Positions 55,685 to 64,000 of a stretch of 64,000 nt of DNA are shown here, piece by piece. How positions within the stretch are numbered: the first letter of the stretch is position 1; each line of letters opens with the position of its first letter. Both the position numbers and the translations under genes were made by a program. The stretch comes from Sphaerisporangium perillae (GTDB lineage: Bacteria; Actinomycetota; Actinomycetes; Streptosporangiales; Streptosporangiaceae): assembly GCF_023276435.1 (NCBI RefSeq), contig NZ_JALLPO010000026.1:1-64000 (forward strand). The letters are read 5' to 3'. The notes below the pieces were generated by a model, which saw only the letters and a program-made list of their open reading frames with translations, was not told the DNA's origin and did no database searches.

Positions 55685-56750
55685 GCAGGGTGGCCGTGTG
55701 GCGGCCGGCGGCGGCGGAGGCCAGGAAGCCGGCGAGGTCCTGCGCGAGCCCGCGGCCCATGGTGGACAGCTTCACCGGGCTGTCCTCCAGCAGCTTCTCC
55801 AGGCCCTCGACCGGCACCCTGACCAGCTCGTGGCGGGCGGCCAGTTCGGCGGCCTGGGCGATCACTCGCTCGCCGAACGCGCCCGGCAGCTCCGGTACCA
55901 CCACCTGGGCGGGGGCGAGGGCCACGCGCCCGTAGGCGGTCAGTGAGTGGTGGGAGACCCCGATGTGGCGCTCGCGCAGGTCGCCCTCGCTCACCCGCAG
56001 CGCCGCCACCGGACGGCCGCCGAGCACGGCCGCCGCGTTGATCGCCTCGCCCGCCGACACCCCCGAGAAGCCCCAGCGGGTGCCGGTGCCGAGGTTGCCG
56101 GGGCCCTGGGTCACGATCGCGACGTCGGCGGACAGCACGTGCCTGGCGGCCAGCAGGCCTGTATGGACGGTCACCGCCTCCACGTCGCCGCCGAACGACT
56201 GCCCGGTGGTCACCACCCCGCACAGCCAGCCGATCTCGCGCAGCCGCGCGGCCGACATGGAGAACCAGCCCGGCAGCGCGCCCCCGTCCAGCATCACGTA
56301 AGCCACTCGTGGGCTCGCCTCCGGGCGGGAGCCGTACAGACCGCACAGGATGGCCGGGAGGGCGGAGTGCAGGTCGGCGACGATCACCGGCATGCCGTCG
56401 ATGGAGTCGGCGTCGCGCAGCGTCTCGTGGTAGGGGGAGTCCTGCTCGTCGGCGCCCAGCACGGTGGCCTGCAGGGGCGTGTATCGTGCCTTGACCAGGT
56501 GACCGGGACCTTCGGGATCTTCGGGCAAACGGTCCGGCAGGGCCACTACCATGGCGTAACCTCCCGTACCGAGGCCCATGGCGAGCGCGGTCGTGTTCAG
56601 CAGCACCGTGTCGCCGGGTTCGGGGCGGCCCACCAGCGGGGGGTAGGCCAGTGCCCGGCACTCTCCCTCGGGAAGGGTCACGTCCAGCTCCATCGCGCCC
56701 GGCCACTCGCGCCGGACCGAAAGCACCTCGCCCTTGCGCCATCTGATCAC
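55677..56750 (-). CDS. DUF3866 protein
   Basis: The 357-residue product is a full-length DUF3866 protein (start IRWRKGEVLSVRREWPGAM, then VMLDGGALPGWFS, TQGPGNLGTGTRWGFSG and HIGVSHHSLTAYGRVALAP). In actinobacteria the gene is commonly found next to pafB, as here. It has no membrane segment. Function is unknown. GTG at 56750 has no ribosome site; TACCCT seven bases upstream suggests a leaderless transcript that shares its promoter region back to back with pafB. Confidence 0.9.
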   Translation of the reverse strand: MIRWRKGEVLSVRREWPGAMELDVTLPEGECRALAYPPLVGRPEPGDTVLLNTTALAMGLGTGGYAMVVALPDRLPEDPEGPGHLVKARYTPLQATVLGADEQDSPYHETLRDADSIDGMPVIVADLHSALPAILCGLYGSRPEASPRVAYVMLDGGALPGWFSMSAARLREIGWLCGVVTTGQSFGGDVEAVTVHTGLLAARHVLSADVAIVTQGPGNLGTGTRWGFSGVSAGEAINAAAVLGGRPVAALRVSEGDLRERHIGVSHHSLTAYGRVALAPAQVVVPELPGAFGERVIAQAAELAARHELVRVPVEGLEKLLEDSPVKLSTMGRGLAQDLAGFLASAAAGRHTATLLT

Positions 56751-56786
56751 GGGGCAAGGGTAGCGTCACCTGAGAAGGGAGGCCCG

Positions 56787-57731
56787 ATGTCCCGCCGGAA
56801 GACCGAGCGGCTGCTGAACCTGGTCATCTGCCTGCTGGCCACGCGCCGCCCGCTCAGCGCGGAGCAGATCCGGCACGCCGTGCCCGGCTACGACGCCGGC
56901 AACGACGAGGCCTTCCAGCGCATGTTCGAGCGCGACAAGAACGAGCTGCGCGAGATCGGCATCCCGGTCGAGGTCCATCGCGACCCGTGGGACGACGAGC
57001 CGGGCTACCGCATCATGCGCCAGGCCTACGAGCTGCCCGAGATCACGCTGGAGGCCGACGAGGCCGCCGTGCTCGGCCTGGCCGCCCAGGTGTGGCAGCG
57101 CGCCAACCTCGCCGAGGCGGCGAGCGGCGCGCTGCTGAAGCTGCGCGCCGCCGGGGTGCAGACCGACGAGGCCGCCGCCGGGCCGCTGGAGCTGCGGGTG
57201 GACACCCGCGACCCCGCCTTCCCCGCCCTGTGGGAGGCGGTGCGCGACCGCCGCGTCGTGCGCTTCGACTACCGCGCCGCCGGCAGCGAGGTCCTGATGA
57301 CCCGCACGGTGGAGCCGTGGGGCGTGGTCAGCCGGCGCGGACGCTGGTACGTCGTCGGCCACGATCGCGAGCGCGACGCGCCCCGGGTCTTCCGCCTCAG
57401 CCGCATCAGCGGGCCCGTCGCGCCGGTCGGGCGTCCCGGGGCGGTCGCCGTGCCCGAGGGCGTCGACATCCGCTCGATGGTCGGCTACCGCGACAGCCTC
57501 GTCCCTGAGCGGGTCGCGACCGTCCGCGTCCGCCAGGACACCTGCCAGTGGCTGCGGCAGGTGGGCGCCGTGCGGCCCGGTGAGGACGGCTGGGACGTCG
57601 TGACCTTGGTGTTCGCCGACCCCGAGTGGCTCGCCGGGTCGATCGTCGCGTTCGCCGCCGACGCCGAGGTGGTCGATCCGCCGGACGTCCGCGACGCGGT
57701 GATCCGCCGGCTGAAGGGAGCGCTCGCGTGA
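56787..57731 (+). CDS. pafB: PafB, WYL/HTH transcription activator subunit
   Basis: The 314-residue protein has an N-terminal winged helix (about 2-62; RRKTERLLNLVICLLATRRP, AEQIRHAVPGYD), a WYL domain (about 135-215; VVRFDYRAAGSEVLMTRTVEPWG and WYVVGHDRERDAPR) and a WCX domain. With PafC it drives the RecA-independent DNA-damage response. AAGGGAGG lies six bases before ATG 56787. Its stop overlaps pafC's GTG (GTGA). Possible -10 TAGCGT lies at 56761-56766. Confidence 0.95.
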   Translation: MSRRKTERLLNLVICLLATRRPLSAEQIRHAVPGYDAGNDEAFQRMFERDKNELREIGIPVEVHRDPWDDEPGYRIMRQAYELPEITLEADEAAVLGLAAQVWQRANLAEAASGALLKLRAAGVQTDEAAAGPLELRVDTRDPAFPALWEAVRDRRVVRFDYRAAGSEVLMTRTVEPWGVVSRRGRWYVVGHDRERDAPRVFRLSRISGPVAPVGRPGAVAVPEGVDIRSMVGYRDSLVPERVATVRVRQDTCQWLRQVGAVRPGEDGWDVVTLVFADPEWLAGSIVAFAADAEVVDPPDVRDAVIRRLKGALA

Positions 57732-58684
57732 GCACGGCCGATCGCCTGCCCAGGCTGCTGGCTCTGGTGCCCTACCTGATGTCCCACCCGGGCGCGGAGG
57801 TGCCCGAGGTGGCCAGGTTGTTCGGGCTCACCGAGAAGCAGCTCGTCGACGACCTGCAACTGGTGTGGATGTGCGGGCTCCCCGGCCACACCCCCGGCGA
57901 CCTCATCGACGTCTCCTGGGACGGCGGCGAGATCCTCATCGACAACGCCGAGACCATCGCCCGGCCGCTGCGGCTCGGGATCGACGAGGCCAGCGCCCTG
58001 CTCGTCGCGCTGCGCATGCTCGCCGAGCTGCCCGAGTTCGAGGAGGGCGACGCGCTGGCGCGGGTGATCGCCAAGCTCGAGCGCGCGGCCGGAGAGGGCG
58101 CCGCGGCGGTCAGCAACCAGGTCGCCTTCGAGCTCGACGCCGCCCCCGACGCCATGAGCACGGTGCGCGAGGCGCTGCGCCGGGGCCGCCGGCTCTCTCT
58201 GCGCTACTACGTCCCAGGACGCGACGAGATCACCCCCCGTGAGGTGGACCCCACGCGGCTGGTGATGGTCGACGGCCGGTCCTACCTGGAGGGCTGGTGC
58301 TACCGGGCGGACGGCATGCGGCTGTTCCGGCTCGACCGCATGGTCGGGGTGGAGGCGCTCGACGTGGCGGCCGACCCGCCCGCCGACGCCGAGCCGATCG
58401 ACGTCACCGACGGGGTGTTCCGGCCCTCGCCCACCGACGAGCTGGTGGAGCTCGAGCTGACCCCCGTCGGCCGCTGGGTCGCCGAGTACTACCCGTGCGA
58501 GGAGGTCACCGAGCTGGGGGAGGGGCGCCTGCGCGTCACGCTCCGCGCCCGCGACCAGGGCTTGATCGTCCGGCTCGCGCTGCGCCTGGGCGACAGCGGG
58601 CGTGTCCTGTCCCCGGTGTCCCTGGCCGACCGGGTGCGCGAGGAGGCCTCGGCGGCGCTCGCCCGCTACGAGTCGCTCAGCTGA
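57728..58684 (+). CDS. pafC: PafC, WYL-domain partner of PafB
   Basis: The 318-residue protein has an HTH at 3-65 (ADRLPRLLALVPYLM, VPEVARLFGLTEKQLVDDLQ), a WYL domain (about 145-215; SLRYYVPGRDEITPREVDPTRLV when read in pieces) and a WCX part. GTG at 57728 overlaps the pafB stop. Together they form the PafBC activator, which is usually separate from proteasome function though encoded beside it. A transposable element follows 65 bases after its stop, separating it from the tat genes. Confidence 0.95.
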   Translation: MSTADRLPRLLALVPYLMSHPGAEVPEVARLFGLTEKQLVDDLQLVWMCGLPGHTPGDLIDVSWDGGEILIDNAETIARPLRLGIDEASALLVALRMLAELPEFEEGDALARVIAKLERAAGEGAAAVSNQVAFELDAAPDAMSTVREALRRGRRLSLRYYVPGRDEITPREVDPTRLVMVDGRSYLEGWCYRADGMRLFRLDRMVGVEALDVAADPPADAEPIDVTDGVFRPSPTDELVELELTPVGRWVAEYYPCEEVTELGEGRLRVTLRARDQGLIVRLALRLGDSGRVLSPVSLADRVREEASAALARYESLS

Positions 58685-58749
58685 ACGCCCCCCGCGGGGC
58701 GCCCGGGGGTTCATCGAATCTCTTTAAGCGTGGAGACCCCTGCCTTCAG

Positions 58750-60385
58750 GACTCTGTCGCCCAATTGATGGATCACGCGGTGAGCTGCAGGTCGAGTTGT
58801 GTGAAATGCGAGCTTCGGGTGGTTCCCAGAGGTGTGCCGGTGAGCCAGGCGTCGAGTCGGACGAGGTTGATCGCGGTCGCGGCGAGTGCGTGGTGCAGGT
58901 GAGTCTTGTTCAGGCCGGGGTAGCGGGTCCGGCGCATGCCGAGGCGGGCGGCTTGGGAGATGGTTCCTTCCACCCCGGCCCGGGTCTTGTAGCGTTCCTT
59001 CCACGCGTCGGTGGCTTGGTCAAGCCGGGCGCGTTCCAACGCCTCGTGCTTGGCCTGGGGGCGAATGGTGAGTTGGCGCAGCCCGATCATGGCTGTGGTG
59101 CACTGCGGGCGGAGTGGGCAGGGGCCGCAGTCGCGTTTACGGAAGGCGATGCGGATCAGGGCACCCCGCGGCTGGTCTCCTCGCGCCACCTGCTGCTGGT
59201 GTGGCCCGCCGGGCAGATCGCGTGCTGCTGCTCGAAGTCGATGGTGAAGGCGCTCAACTCGAAGCCATCCTCGCAGCGGGCGTGGCGGCTGGTGGAGGAC
59301 CGCATCGGGCCCAGCAACGCCACCCTGTGTGTGCTCATGGCCTCCACCAGCAGCGCCGCAGAGGTGTAGCCCATGTCGACAGCGTGCTCGGCGGGCAGTA
59401 ACTCCCGCGCAGCCAAATCCTGGTGGATGGTGGCGGTGAGCTGCGAGTCTTCGACGGTGGCGTCGGTAGTGGCCACGTGCGTGACCAGGTGAGGCGCGTC
59501 ATCGTCGCAGGTCTCGGTCAGATGAACCTTGTAACCAACCCAGCCGGTCCCGCGCTTGACCCCGTACCGAGCCTCGGGGTCATAGGGCGAGGCCAGCCGG
59601 AATCTTCCCGGCGGCAGGTCCTTACCTGCCGCACACGCACCTGCGTCCGGGCGGCCTCTCCCTCGGGAAGCCGGTAGGCATCGACCCGCTGCCCGTAGCG
59701 TTCCTGCCCCCCGGTGGGAACCCAGGAAGCCAGCCAGGCCGGCTCGCAGGCCGCCAGCGCGTTCAACGCCGACCGCATCACCTCCCCGACGAACTCTGCC
59801 CGGTTCAACGAACGCACCGCGGCCAGCACGTGAGTGGAATCGGTGCGCTGACGCCCACCAGCGCGCAGCAACCCCAGCTCTCCTAGGCGCTCCAGGAGCA
59901 GTTCCAGTACATGTTCCTCCTGGCCGTGCGCCACCAGACGCGCGCGAAAGCCGCTGAGCACCGAAAAATCGAACCCCTGATCCTCTAACTCCAGACCCAG
60001 CGCGTACTTCCACTCAATGCGGCCACGAACCGCATCAGCGGCCTGCCGATCGGAGAGATTCTCCGCATACTGCAGCACCGACACCAACGCCAGCTGACCA
60101 GGAGACAGACCAGGGCGACCCCGAACTGCGAACATGCCCGCGAACTCCGCATCGGCGAACAACGGCCCCAGCGCATCCCGGATCCGAATCGCCAGCGCCC
60201 CCTTCGGGAAAGCGGCCCGCGCCACTCGCGCGGTCATCTCGGGGATCTCCGGCCAAGGACGCGACCGCATCGACATCACAGGCTCCCCTCCACCGCCCGG
60301 CGAGGGGAAACCGAGCAGAGGCAGGACATCTTGAACCAGAAAACGATCAACACGAAGAAGGCACGCCGAATAAGGCAACAGAGTC
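58750..60385. mobile_element. IS1182-family insertion sequence, decayed
   Basis: The element is bounded by inverted ends GACTCTGTCGCC (58750 onwards) and its near copy GGCAACAGAGTC (ending 60385), one mismatch in 12. CTTCAG occurs on both sides (58744-58749 and 60386-60391) and fits a six-base target duplication. The target is the TTCA loop of the TnpB element's left hairpin. Its only gene is a broken transposase on the minus strand. Confidence 0.8.
58773..60276 (-). pseudogene. IS1182-family DDE transposase, frameshifted and deleted
   Basis: Three frames together give most of an IS1182 transposase: an N-terminal part from ATG 60276 (GGGGAG six bases upstream; RTDSTHVLAAVRS with the first Asp), a middle part (KDLPPGRFRLASPYDPEARYG and AVDMGYTSA with the second Asp), and a C-terminal part (AGVEGTISQAARLGMRR with the Glu). 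Joins lie near 59600 and 59170. About 70 residues normally found between the first two parts are missing. The catalytic residues survive in pieces, but no functional protein can be made. Confidence 0.85.
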
Positions 60386-60408
60386 CTTCAGGCGGGGGAG
60401 GAAACGCG

Positions 60409-60467
60409 GCACGGTGTGGAACGGTGTCGTCGCACGGTGTGGAACGGTGTCGGATGGTGTGGAGTCG
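60409..60467. repeat. Direct repeats of 23 bp upstream of tnpB
   Basis: GCACGGTGTGGAACGGTGTC occurs at 60409 and again at 60432, with a third partial copy ending near 60467. They lie between the left hairpin and tnpB, a place where subterminal repeats of transposons commonly sit. Confidence 0.7.
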
Positions 60468-60510
60468 AATCGGTGTTCGCATCCGGGTGATCGTGCCTAA
60501 AGTACGAGCC

Positions 60511-61640
60511 GTGGCGCGAACTGTGAAGCGGGCGTTGAAGTTCCGCTTCTACCCGACCCCTGGGCAGGCCGAGGAGCTTGCCCGGACGTTCGGCTGCGTC
60601 CGCCTGGTCTACAACAAGGCTCTGGAGGAACGTACCCGCGCCTACAGGCTGCACGGCAAAGGGCTTTCCTACGAGGAGTCCTCGGCGGCGCTCACCCAGT
60701 GGAAGCGCACCGAAGAGCTGGGCTTCCTCAGCAAGGTGTCGTCGGTGCCGTTGCAGCAGGCGCTGCGGCATCTGCAGGCGGGGTTTGCGAACTTCTTCGC
60801 CAAACGGGCCCGCTACCCGGTGTTCAAGTCGCGGAAGAGGTCGCGGGCGGCGGCGGAGTACACCCGTTCGGCGTTCCGTTACCGCGACGGTGAGCTGTTC
60901 CTGGCGAAGCTGGACGGCCCGCTGGACATCGTGTGGTCGCGTCCGCTGCCCGAGGGCGTGGAGCCGTCGACGGTGACGGTGTCGCGTGATGCGGCGGGAC
61001 GGTGGTTTGTGTCCATCCTCTGCGAGGAGACGATCCGCCGGTTGGACCCGGTCGGGGAGTCGGTCGGTATCGACGCGGGGATCAGCGCGCTGGTCACGTT
61101 GTCGCGTCCGATCGACGTCTGACCGACGGCGACGGGAAGGTCGCCAACCCCCGGCACGAGCGGGCCGAGTGGCGCAGGCTGGCCAAGGCGCAGCGGGCGC
61201 TGGCCCGCAAAACCAAAGGCAGCGCCAACCGCGCCAAGGCGAGACTGCGGGTGGCCAAGGTGTACGCGCGGGTCGCCGATCGGCGCCGCGACTTTCTGCA
61301 CAAGCTCACCACACGGCTGGTTCACGAGAATCAACTGATCGCCGTGGAAGAGCTGAGCGTGCGGAACATGGTGAAGAACCGCTCGCTGGCCCGCGCCATC
61401 TCCGACGCGAGCTGGCGGGAACTGCGGAGCATGCTGGAGTACAAAACGGCGTGGTACGGGCGGGAACTGGTCGTGATCGACCGGTGGTTCCCCTCCTCCA
61501 AGCTGTGCTCGGCGTGCGGGGCCATCGCCGAGTCCCTGCCGCTTGACGTCCGCAGTTGGCAGTGCGGCTGCGGCGCGCTGCATGATCGGGATGTCAACGC
61601 GGCCACCAATATCCTCGCTGCCGGGCTGGCAGAGAGGTGA
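60511..61640 (+). pseudogene. tnpB: TnpB RNA-guided nuclease, single frameshift
   Basis: The first frame (60511-61122, GTG start, ARTVKRALKFRFYPTPGQ) covers the N-terminal domain and the first RuvC Asp in VGIDAGISALVTLS (about residue 188), then hits TGA. The second frame (ending 61640) begins LTDGDGKVANPRHERAEW and carries the RuvC Glu in IAVEELSVRNM, the zinc finger CSACG...CGCG and the third Asp in HDRDVNAATN. All three RuvC residues and the zinc cysteines are intact; only the frame near 61090-61122 is broken. There is no obvious slippery sequence, so inactivation is likelier than programmed shifting. Confidence 0.85.
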
Positions 61641-61767
61641 AACGCCTGTGGAGCTGGTGTAAGACCTCAAAGGAGAGAGTCCTCTCTGGCGGGCGACCGG
61701 CGGCGAAGCAGGAAACCCGACCCGCGAGGGTCGGAATCCCCCTCGTTCACGAGGGGGAGGAGGTCAA
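61640..61767 (+). ncRNA. Candidate omega (reRNA) guide scaffold of TnpB element
   Basis: TnpB-associated guide RNAs derive from the 3' end of tnpB and the right end of the element. The 128 bases here are noncoding and contain several short hairpins (GAGAGAGTCCTCTC near 61671 and CCCGACCCGCGAGGGTCGGA near 61716). They end in the right-end hairpin and AGGAGGTCAAC. The guide would continue into the flank at about 61768. Assignment is by position and family only. Confidence 0.45.
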
Positions 61768-61813
61768 CAGATCTCCGGCACGCCCTCCAGGGCCTTCGGT
61801 AGAGTTCCCGGTC

Positions 61814-62002
61814 ATGACGTGGATCTATGTCGCGGTGGGCCTGGCCGTCGCCGGGCTGGTCCCGCTGGCCGTGCTCGCCGCGCGCGTGGTGGTGGCCGTC
61901 CGGGGGTTGTCACATGAAATCGAGCGGGCCACCCGCCGTCTGGAGCCTGTCCAAGGACGGCTCAGGGCCGCGGTCGGTGCATCGGGGCGGCAGGAGGGGT
62001 GA
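61814..62002 (+). CDS. Small single-pass membrane protein before tatA
   Basis: The 62-residue product has one N-terminal hydrophobic segment (TWIYVAVGLAVAGLVPLAVL onward, about 2-28) and a basic amphipathic helix (LSHEIERATRRLEPVQGRL). The layout resembles TatA/TatB-like or other short anchors, but the sequence lacks the TatA hinge, so I do not assign it. The ATG at 61814 follows immediately after the TnpB element. A gene of similar size is often seen upstream of tatA in actinobacteria. Confidence 0.65.
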   Translation: MTWIYVAVGLAVAGLVPLAVLAARVVVAVRGLSHEIERATRRLEPVQGRLRAAVGASGRQEG

Positions 62003-62068
62003 ATCAAGTGGTGAGGGCAGCGTACGATCGAGCTTGAGAATGCACGGCGTTCGGCCTAAGGATGTGTC

Positions 62069-62431
62069 ATGCCAACACTTGGTCCCCTGGAATGGATCCT
62101 CATTCTGCTGGTCCTGGTCCTGCTCTTCGGTGCCAAGAAGCTGCCGGACACCGCGAAGGCGCTCGGCCAGTCGCTGCGTCTGTTCAAGAAGGAGACCAGC
62201 AAGCTCAGCGAGGAGGACGAGGCCAGGGCCGCCCAGGCCGCGACCGCGACCCCTCAGCCCGCGGCGGCTCCGCAGCAGTCCCTTCCGCCGGTGACGCCCT
62301 CGGTCGAGGAGCGGCTGCGTCTCCTTGAGGAGGAGAACGCCCGGCTGCGCACGGCCCAGGCCCGCCCCTCCGACGCGCCGATCAGCGACGCCCCGCTGTC
62401 CCAGGCGCGCAAGGACCAGGGTTCCGCCTGA
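62069..62431 (+). CDS. tatA: Sec-independent translocase subunit TatA
   Basis: The 120-residue product has an N-terminal transmembrane helix (about 7-22; PLEWILILLVLVLLFG), the hinge FGAKKLPD, and an amphipathic helix (TAKALGQSLRLFKKE). A variable acidic/Pro tail with a short coiled coil follows (VEERLRLLEEENARLR). It oligomerises to pass folded twin-arginine proteins. It lies 44 bases before tatC. Confidence 0.95.
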   Translation: MPTLGPLEWILILLVLVLLFGAKKLPDTAKALGQSLRLFKKETSKLSEEDEARAAQAATATPQPAAAPQQSLPPVTPSVEERLRLLEEENARLRTAQARPSDAPISDAPLSQARKDQGSA

Positions 62432-62475
62432 CCCGACGCCCCCTACCCTGACCGCCCGCTAGACCAGGACGCCCG

Positions 62476-63336
62476 ATGGCATTGCTCAAACGGTCAAGTC
62501 CGGCCGACAAGGGCCAGGACAATTCGGATCCCGACGGCCGCATGTCGCTCATGGACCACCTCCGTGAGCTGCGCAACCGCCTGGTGAAGGCGATCCTCGG
62601 CCTCACCCTGGGCACCGTGGTCGGGTTCGTCTTCTTCGACCGCATCTGGGATTTCCTGGTCGGCCCCTACTGCCGGCTGCCCGCCGCCTACAAGCTCAAG
62701 GCCGGTGAGTGCACGCTCGTCCAGCAGAGCGTGTTCGAGGGCTTCATGGTCAATCTCCAGGTCGCCCTGATGTTCGGCGCGGTGGTGGCCGCGCCCATCT
62801 GGCTGTACCAGGTCTGGGCCTTCGTCACGCCGGGTCTCTACCGCAACGAGCGACGCTACTCGCTGTCGTTCATCGCGCTGGCCGCCCCGCTCTTCGCCGC
62901 CGGCGCCGCCCTCGCCTACGTCACCATGGACAAGGGCCTCTCGCTGCTGTTCGGGTTCGCCCCGGACAACGTGATCCAGCTCATCAGCATGGACCAATAC
63001 GTCGGTTTCATGATGGCGATGCTGGTCATCTTCGGGCTGTCGTTTGAGATCCCCCTGCTGATGGTGTTCCTCAACATGATCGGCGTCCTGCCGTTCCGCC
63101 TGGTGAGCAAGCACCAGCGCATGGTCATCTTCCTGATGTTCGTCTTCGCGGCCGTCGCCACGCCGAGCCAGGACCCGATCACCATGCTGGCGCTCGCGCT
63201 CCCGATGGTCGGCATGTTCCTGCTCGCCGAGGTCTTCATGTACTTCCACGACCGCAAGAAGGACGCGATCGAGGCCGAGCGCCAGCGTGAGCTCGATGAG
63301 GAACTCGACGGCTCCGGAGCCAACACCGCCGAATAA
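62476..63336 (+). CDS. tatC: Sec-independent translocase subunit TatC
   Basis: The 286-residue protein has six transmembrane helices. The cytoplasmic N-terminus reads RMSLMDHLRELRNRL, which matches the family's signal-peptide-binding element with its conserved Glu, and the later conserved parts are FVTPGLYRNERRY and FGLSFEIPLLMVFLNMIGV. It recognises twin-arginine signal peptides. No tatB is seen in the window, as is usual for this chromosomal layout. Confidence 0.96.
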   Translation: MALLKRSSPADKGQDNSDPDGRMSLMDHLRELRNRLVKAILGLTLGTVVGFVFFDRIWDFLVGPYCRLPAAYKLKAGECTLVQQSVFEGFMVNLQVALMFGAVVAAPIWLYQVWAFVTPGLYRNERRYSLSFIALAAPLFAAGAALAYVTMDKGLSLLFGFAPDNVIQLISMDQYVGFMMAMLVIFGLSFEIPLLMVFLNMIGVLPFRLVSKHQRMVIFLMFVFAAVATPSQDPITMLALALPMVGMFLLAEVFMYFHDRKKDAIEAERQRELDEELDGSGANTAE

Positions 63337-63391
63337 GGTTTAACTCCGCTTGACCCTGGTTTAGCCGGATGTATACGGATATGTTCCGGCT

Positions 63392-64000
63392 GTGGCTGGT
63401 GAGCTGGTACTCCTCGTTAACCCTGCGGCCCGTGGCGGCCGCACCCTCCGCCTGCTCGACCCGGTCGTGCGCCGCCTGAGGGAGGGTGACCGGCCGGTCT
63501 CGGTGATCGTCGGCACCTCCGCGCAGGACGCCCTCGAGCGCGCCTGCACGGCCGTCGCCGAGGGCCCCGAGGCCCTGGTCGCGTTCGGCGGCGATGGGCT
63601 GGTGCACCTGGCCGTCCAGGCGGTGGCCGGGACCGACGTGCCCCTCGGCATCATCCCGGCCGGGACGGGCAACGACTTCGCCGGCGCCCTCGGCATCCCG
63701 AGGAGGGATCCGCTCGCCGCCGCCGACATCGTGGTGACCGGCAAGATCCGCAAGCTGGACGCCGCCACGATCGGCGCGGAGGAGTGGTTCGCGGGCGTGG
63801 TGGCCTGCGGCTTCGACTCCAAGGTCAACGAGCGGGCCAACCAGCTGAGCCGCCCGCCCGGGATGTCCAAGTACCTGCTCGCCGTCCTGCGGGAGCTGCG
63901 CTCCTTCGTCCCCATCCCGTTCAGGATCACCATCGACGACGAGGTGATCGAGCAGGAGGCCATGATGGTGGCCGTCGGCAACACCCACTCCTACGGGGCC
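63392..64000 (+). CDS. Diacylglycerol/lipid kinase (YegS/DgkB-like), 3' partial
   Basis: The first 203 residues are visible before the window ends. They contain the catalytic DAGK domain: LVNPAARGG phosphate loop, FGGDGLVHLAVQAV with the nucleotide motif GGDG, and PAGTGNDFAGALG. The product phosphorylates diacylglycerol or a related lipid. The GTG at 63392 is chosen; ATG 63381 is out of frame. A possible leaderless promoter (GTATACGGATATG) lies just upstream. A kinase of this family commonly follows tatC. Confidence 0.92.
   Translation, partial: MAGELVLLVNPAARGGRTLRLLDPVVRRLREGDRPVSVIVGTSAQDALERACTAVAEGPEALVAFGGDGLVHLAVQAVAGTDVPLGIIPAGTGNDFAGALGIPRRDPLAAADIVVTGKIRKLDAATIGAEEWFAGVVACGFDSKVNERANQLSRPPGMSKYLLAVLRELRSFVPIPFRITIDDEVIEQEAMMVAVGNTHSYGA

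Larger units (their letters stand above)
58715..61767 (+). mobile_element. TnpB-type element interrupted by a nested IS1182 element
   Basis: The outer element is recognised by hairpin ends of the IS200/IS605 class: a left hairpin CCTGCC-TTCA-GGCGGG, split by IS1182 (halves near 58738-58749 and 60386-60396), and a right hairpin CCCCCTCG-TTCA-CGAGGGGG (61738-61757) followed by AGGAGGTCAAC. It carries a tnpB gene with a frameshift and no tnpA. The exact left end near 58715 is not certain. It sits between pafC and the small gene before tatA. Confidence 0.65.

Noticed and set aside
60331-60510. Extension of tnpB upstream of 60511
   Set aside because: The frame runs through the IS1182 end and the 23-bp repeats; homologues begin at the ARTVKRA motif.

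Overview
The window is one contiguous 64 kb stretch of a high-GC actinobacterial chromosome. It carries the whole Pup-proteasome gene set, several Ser/Thr kinases, a helix-turn-helix/DUF397 pair and many GTG or TTG starts in GTGA and ATGA overlaps. I infer a filamentous actinomycete, most likely Streptosporangiales (Nonomuraea or Streptosporangium-like), but no sequence here proves the genus.

Layout. 1-2.8 kb: the 3' end of metH, a HAD phosphatase, a small membrane protein and an anti-sigma-type ATPase. 3.3-9.3 kb: a dipeptide/oligopeptide ABC transporter in the unusual order permease C, binding protein, permease B, two ATPases. 9.4-11.3 kb: a NarL-type two-component pair. 11.5-13.2 kb: a DUF5753 regulator with DUF397, plus the remnant of an MmyB-type regulator. 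13.2-63 kb: the proteasome neighbourhood, with its genes in the familiar actinobacterial order: RecB-like nuclease, M50 protease, trmI, arc, dop, pup, prcB, prcA, pafA, FKBP, pafB, pafC, tatA, tatC. The series is spread over about 50 kb because unrelated gene groups sit between its members.

The inserted groups are: (a) 15.6-26.8 kb, an FAD oxidoreductase/membrane/FHA set, a cation antiporter, an atypical kinase, a TetR-controlled sugar kinase/aminotransferase/aldolase group and a double GNAT; (b) 31.6-33.3 kb, a second kinase, IS debris and a small membrane protein; (c) 34.0-42.7 kb, an alpha-mannosidase/PHP/CUT1 ABC transporter operon on the minus strand between pup and prcB; (d) 48.3-56.8 kb, an Fe-S-type regulator, DUF3291, a D-amino-acid salvage operon with RidA and IclR, an orphan contractile-injection tube protein, a WD40 scrap and DUF3866; (e) 58.7-61.8 kb, a decayed IS1182 element nested in a TnpB element between pafC and the tat genes.

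How it works together. Dop deamidates Pup, PafA ligates it to targets, ARC unfolds the pupylated proteins and PrcBA degrades them. PafBC is the DNA-damage activator usually encoded nearby, and TatA/TatC export folded proteins. The peptide importer and the mannoside importer bring nutrients in. The D-amino-acid operon deacylates and deaminates N-acyl-D-amino acids, with RidA probably clearing the enamine/imine product. The last gene, a diacylglycerol-kinase-like lipid kinase, runs off the right edge.
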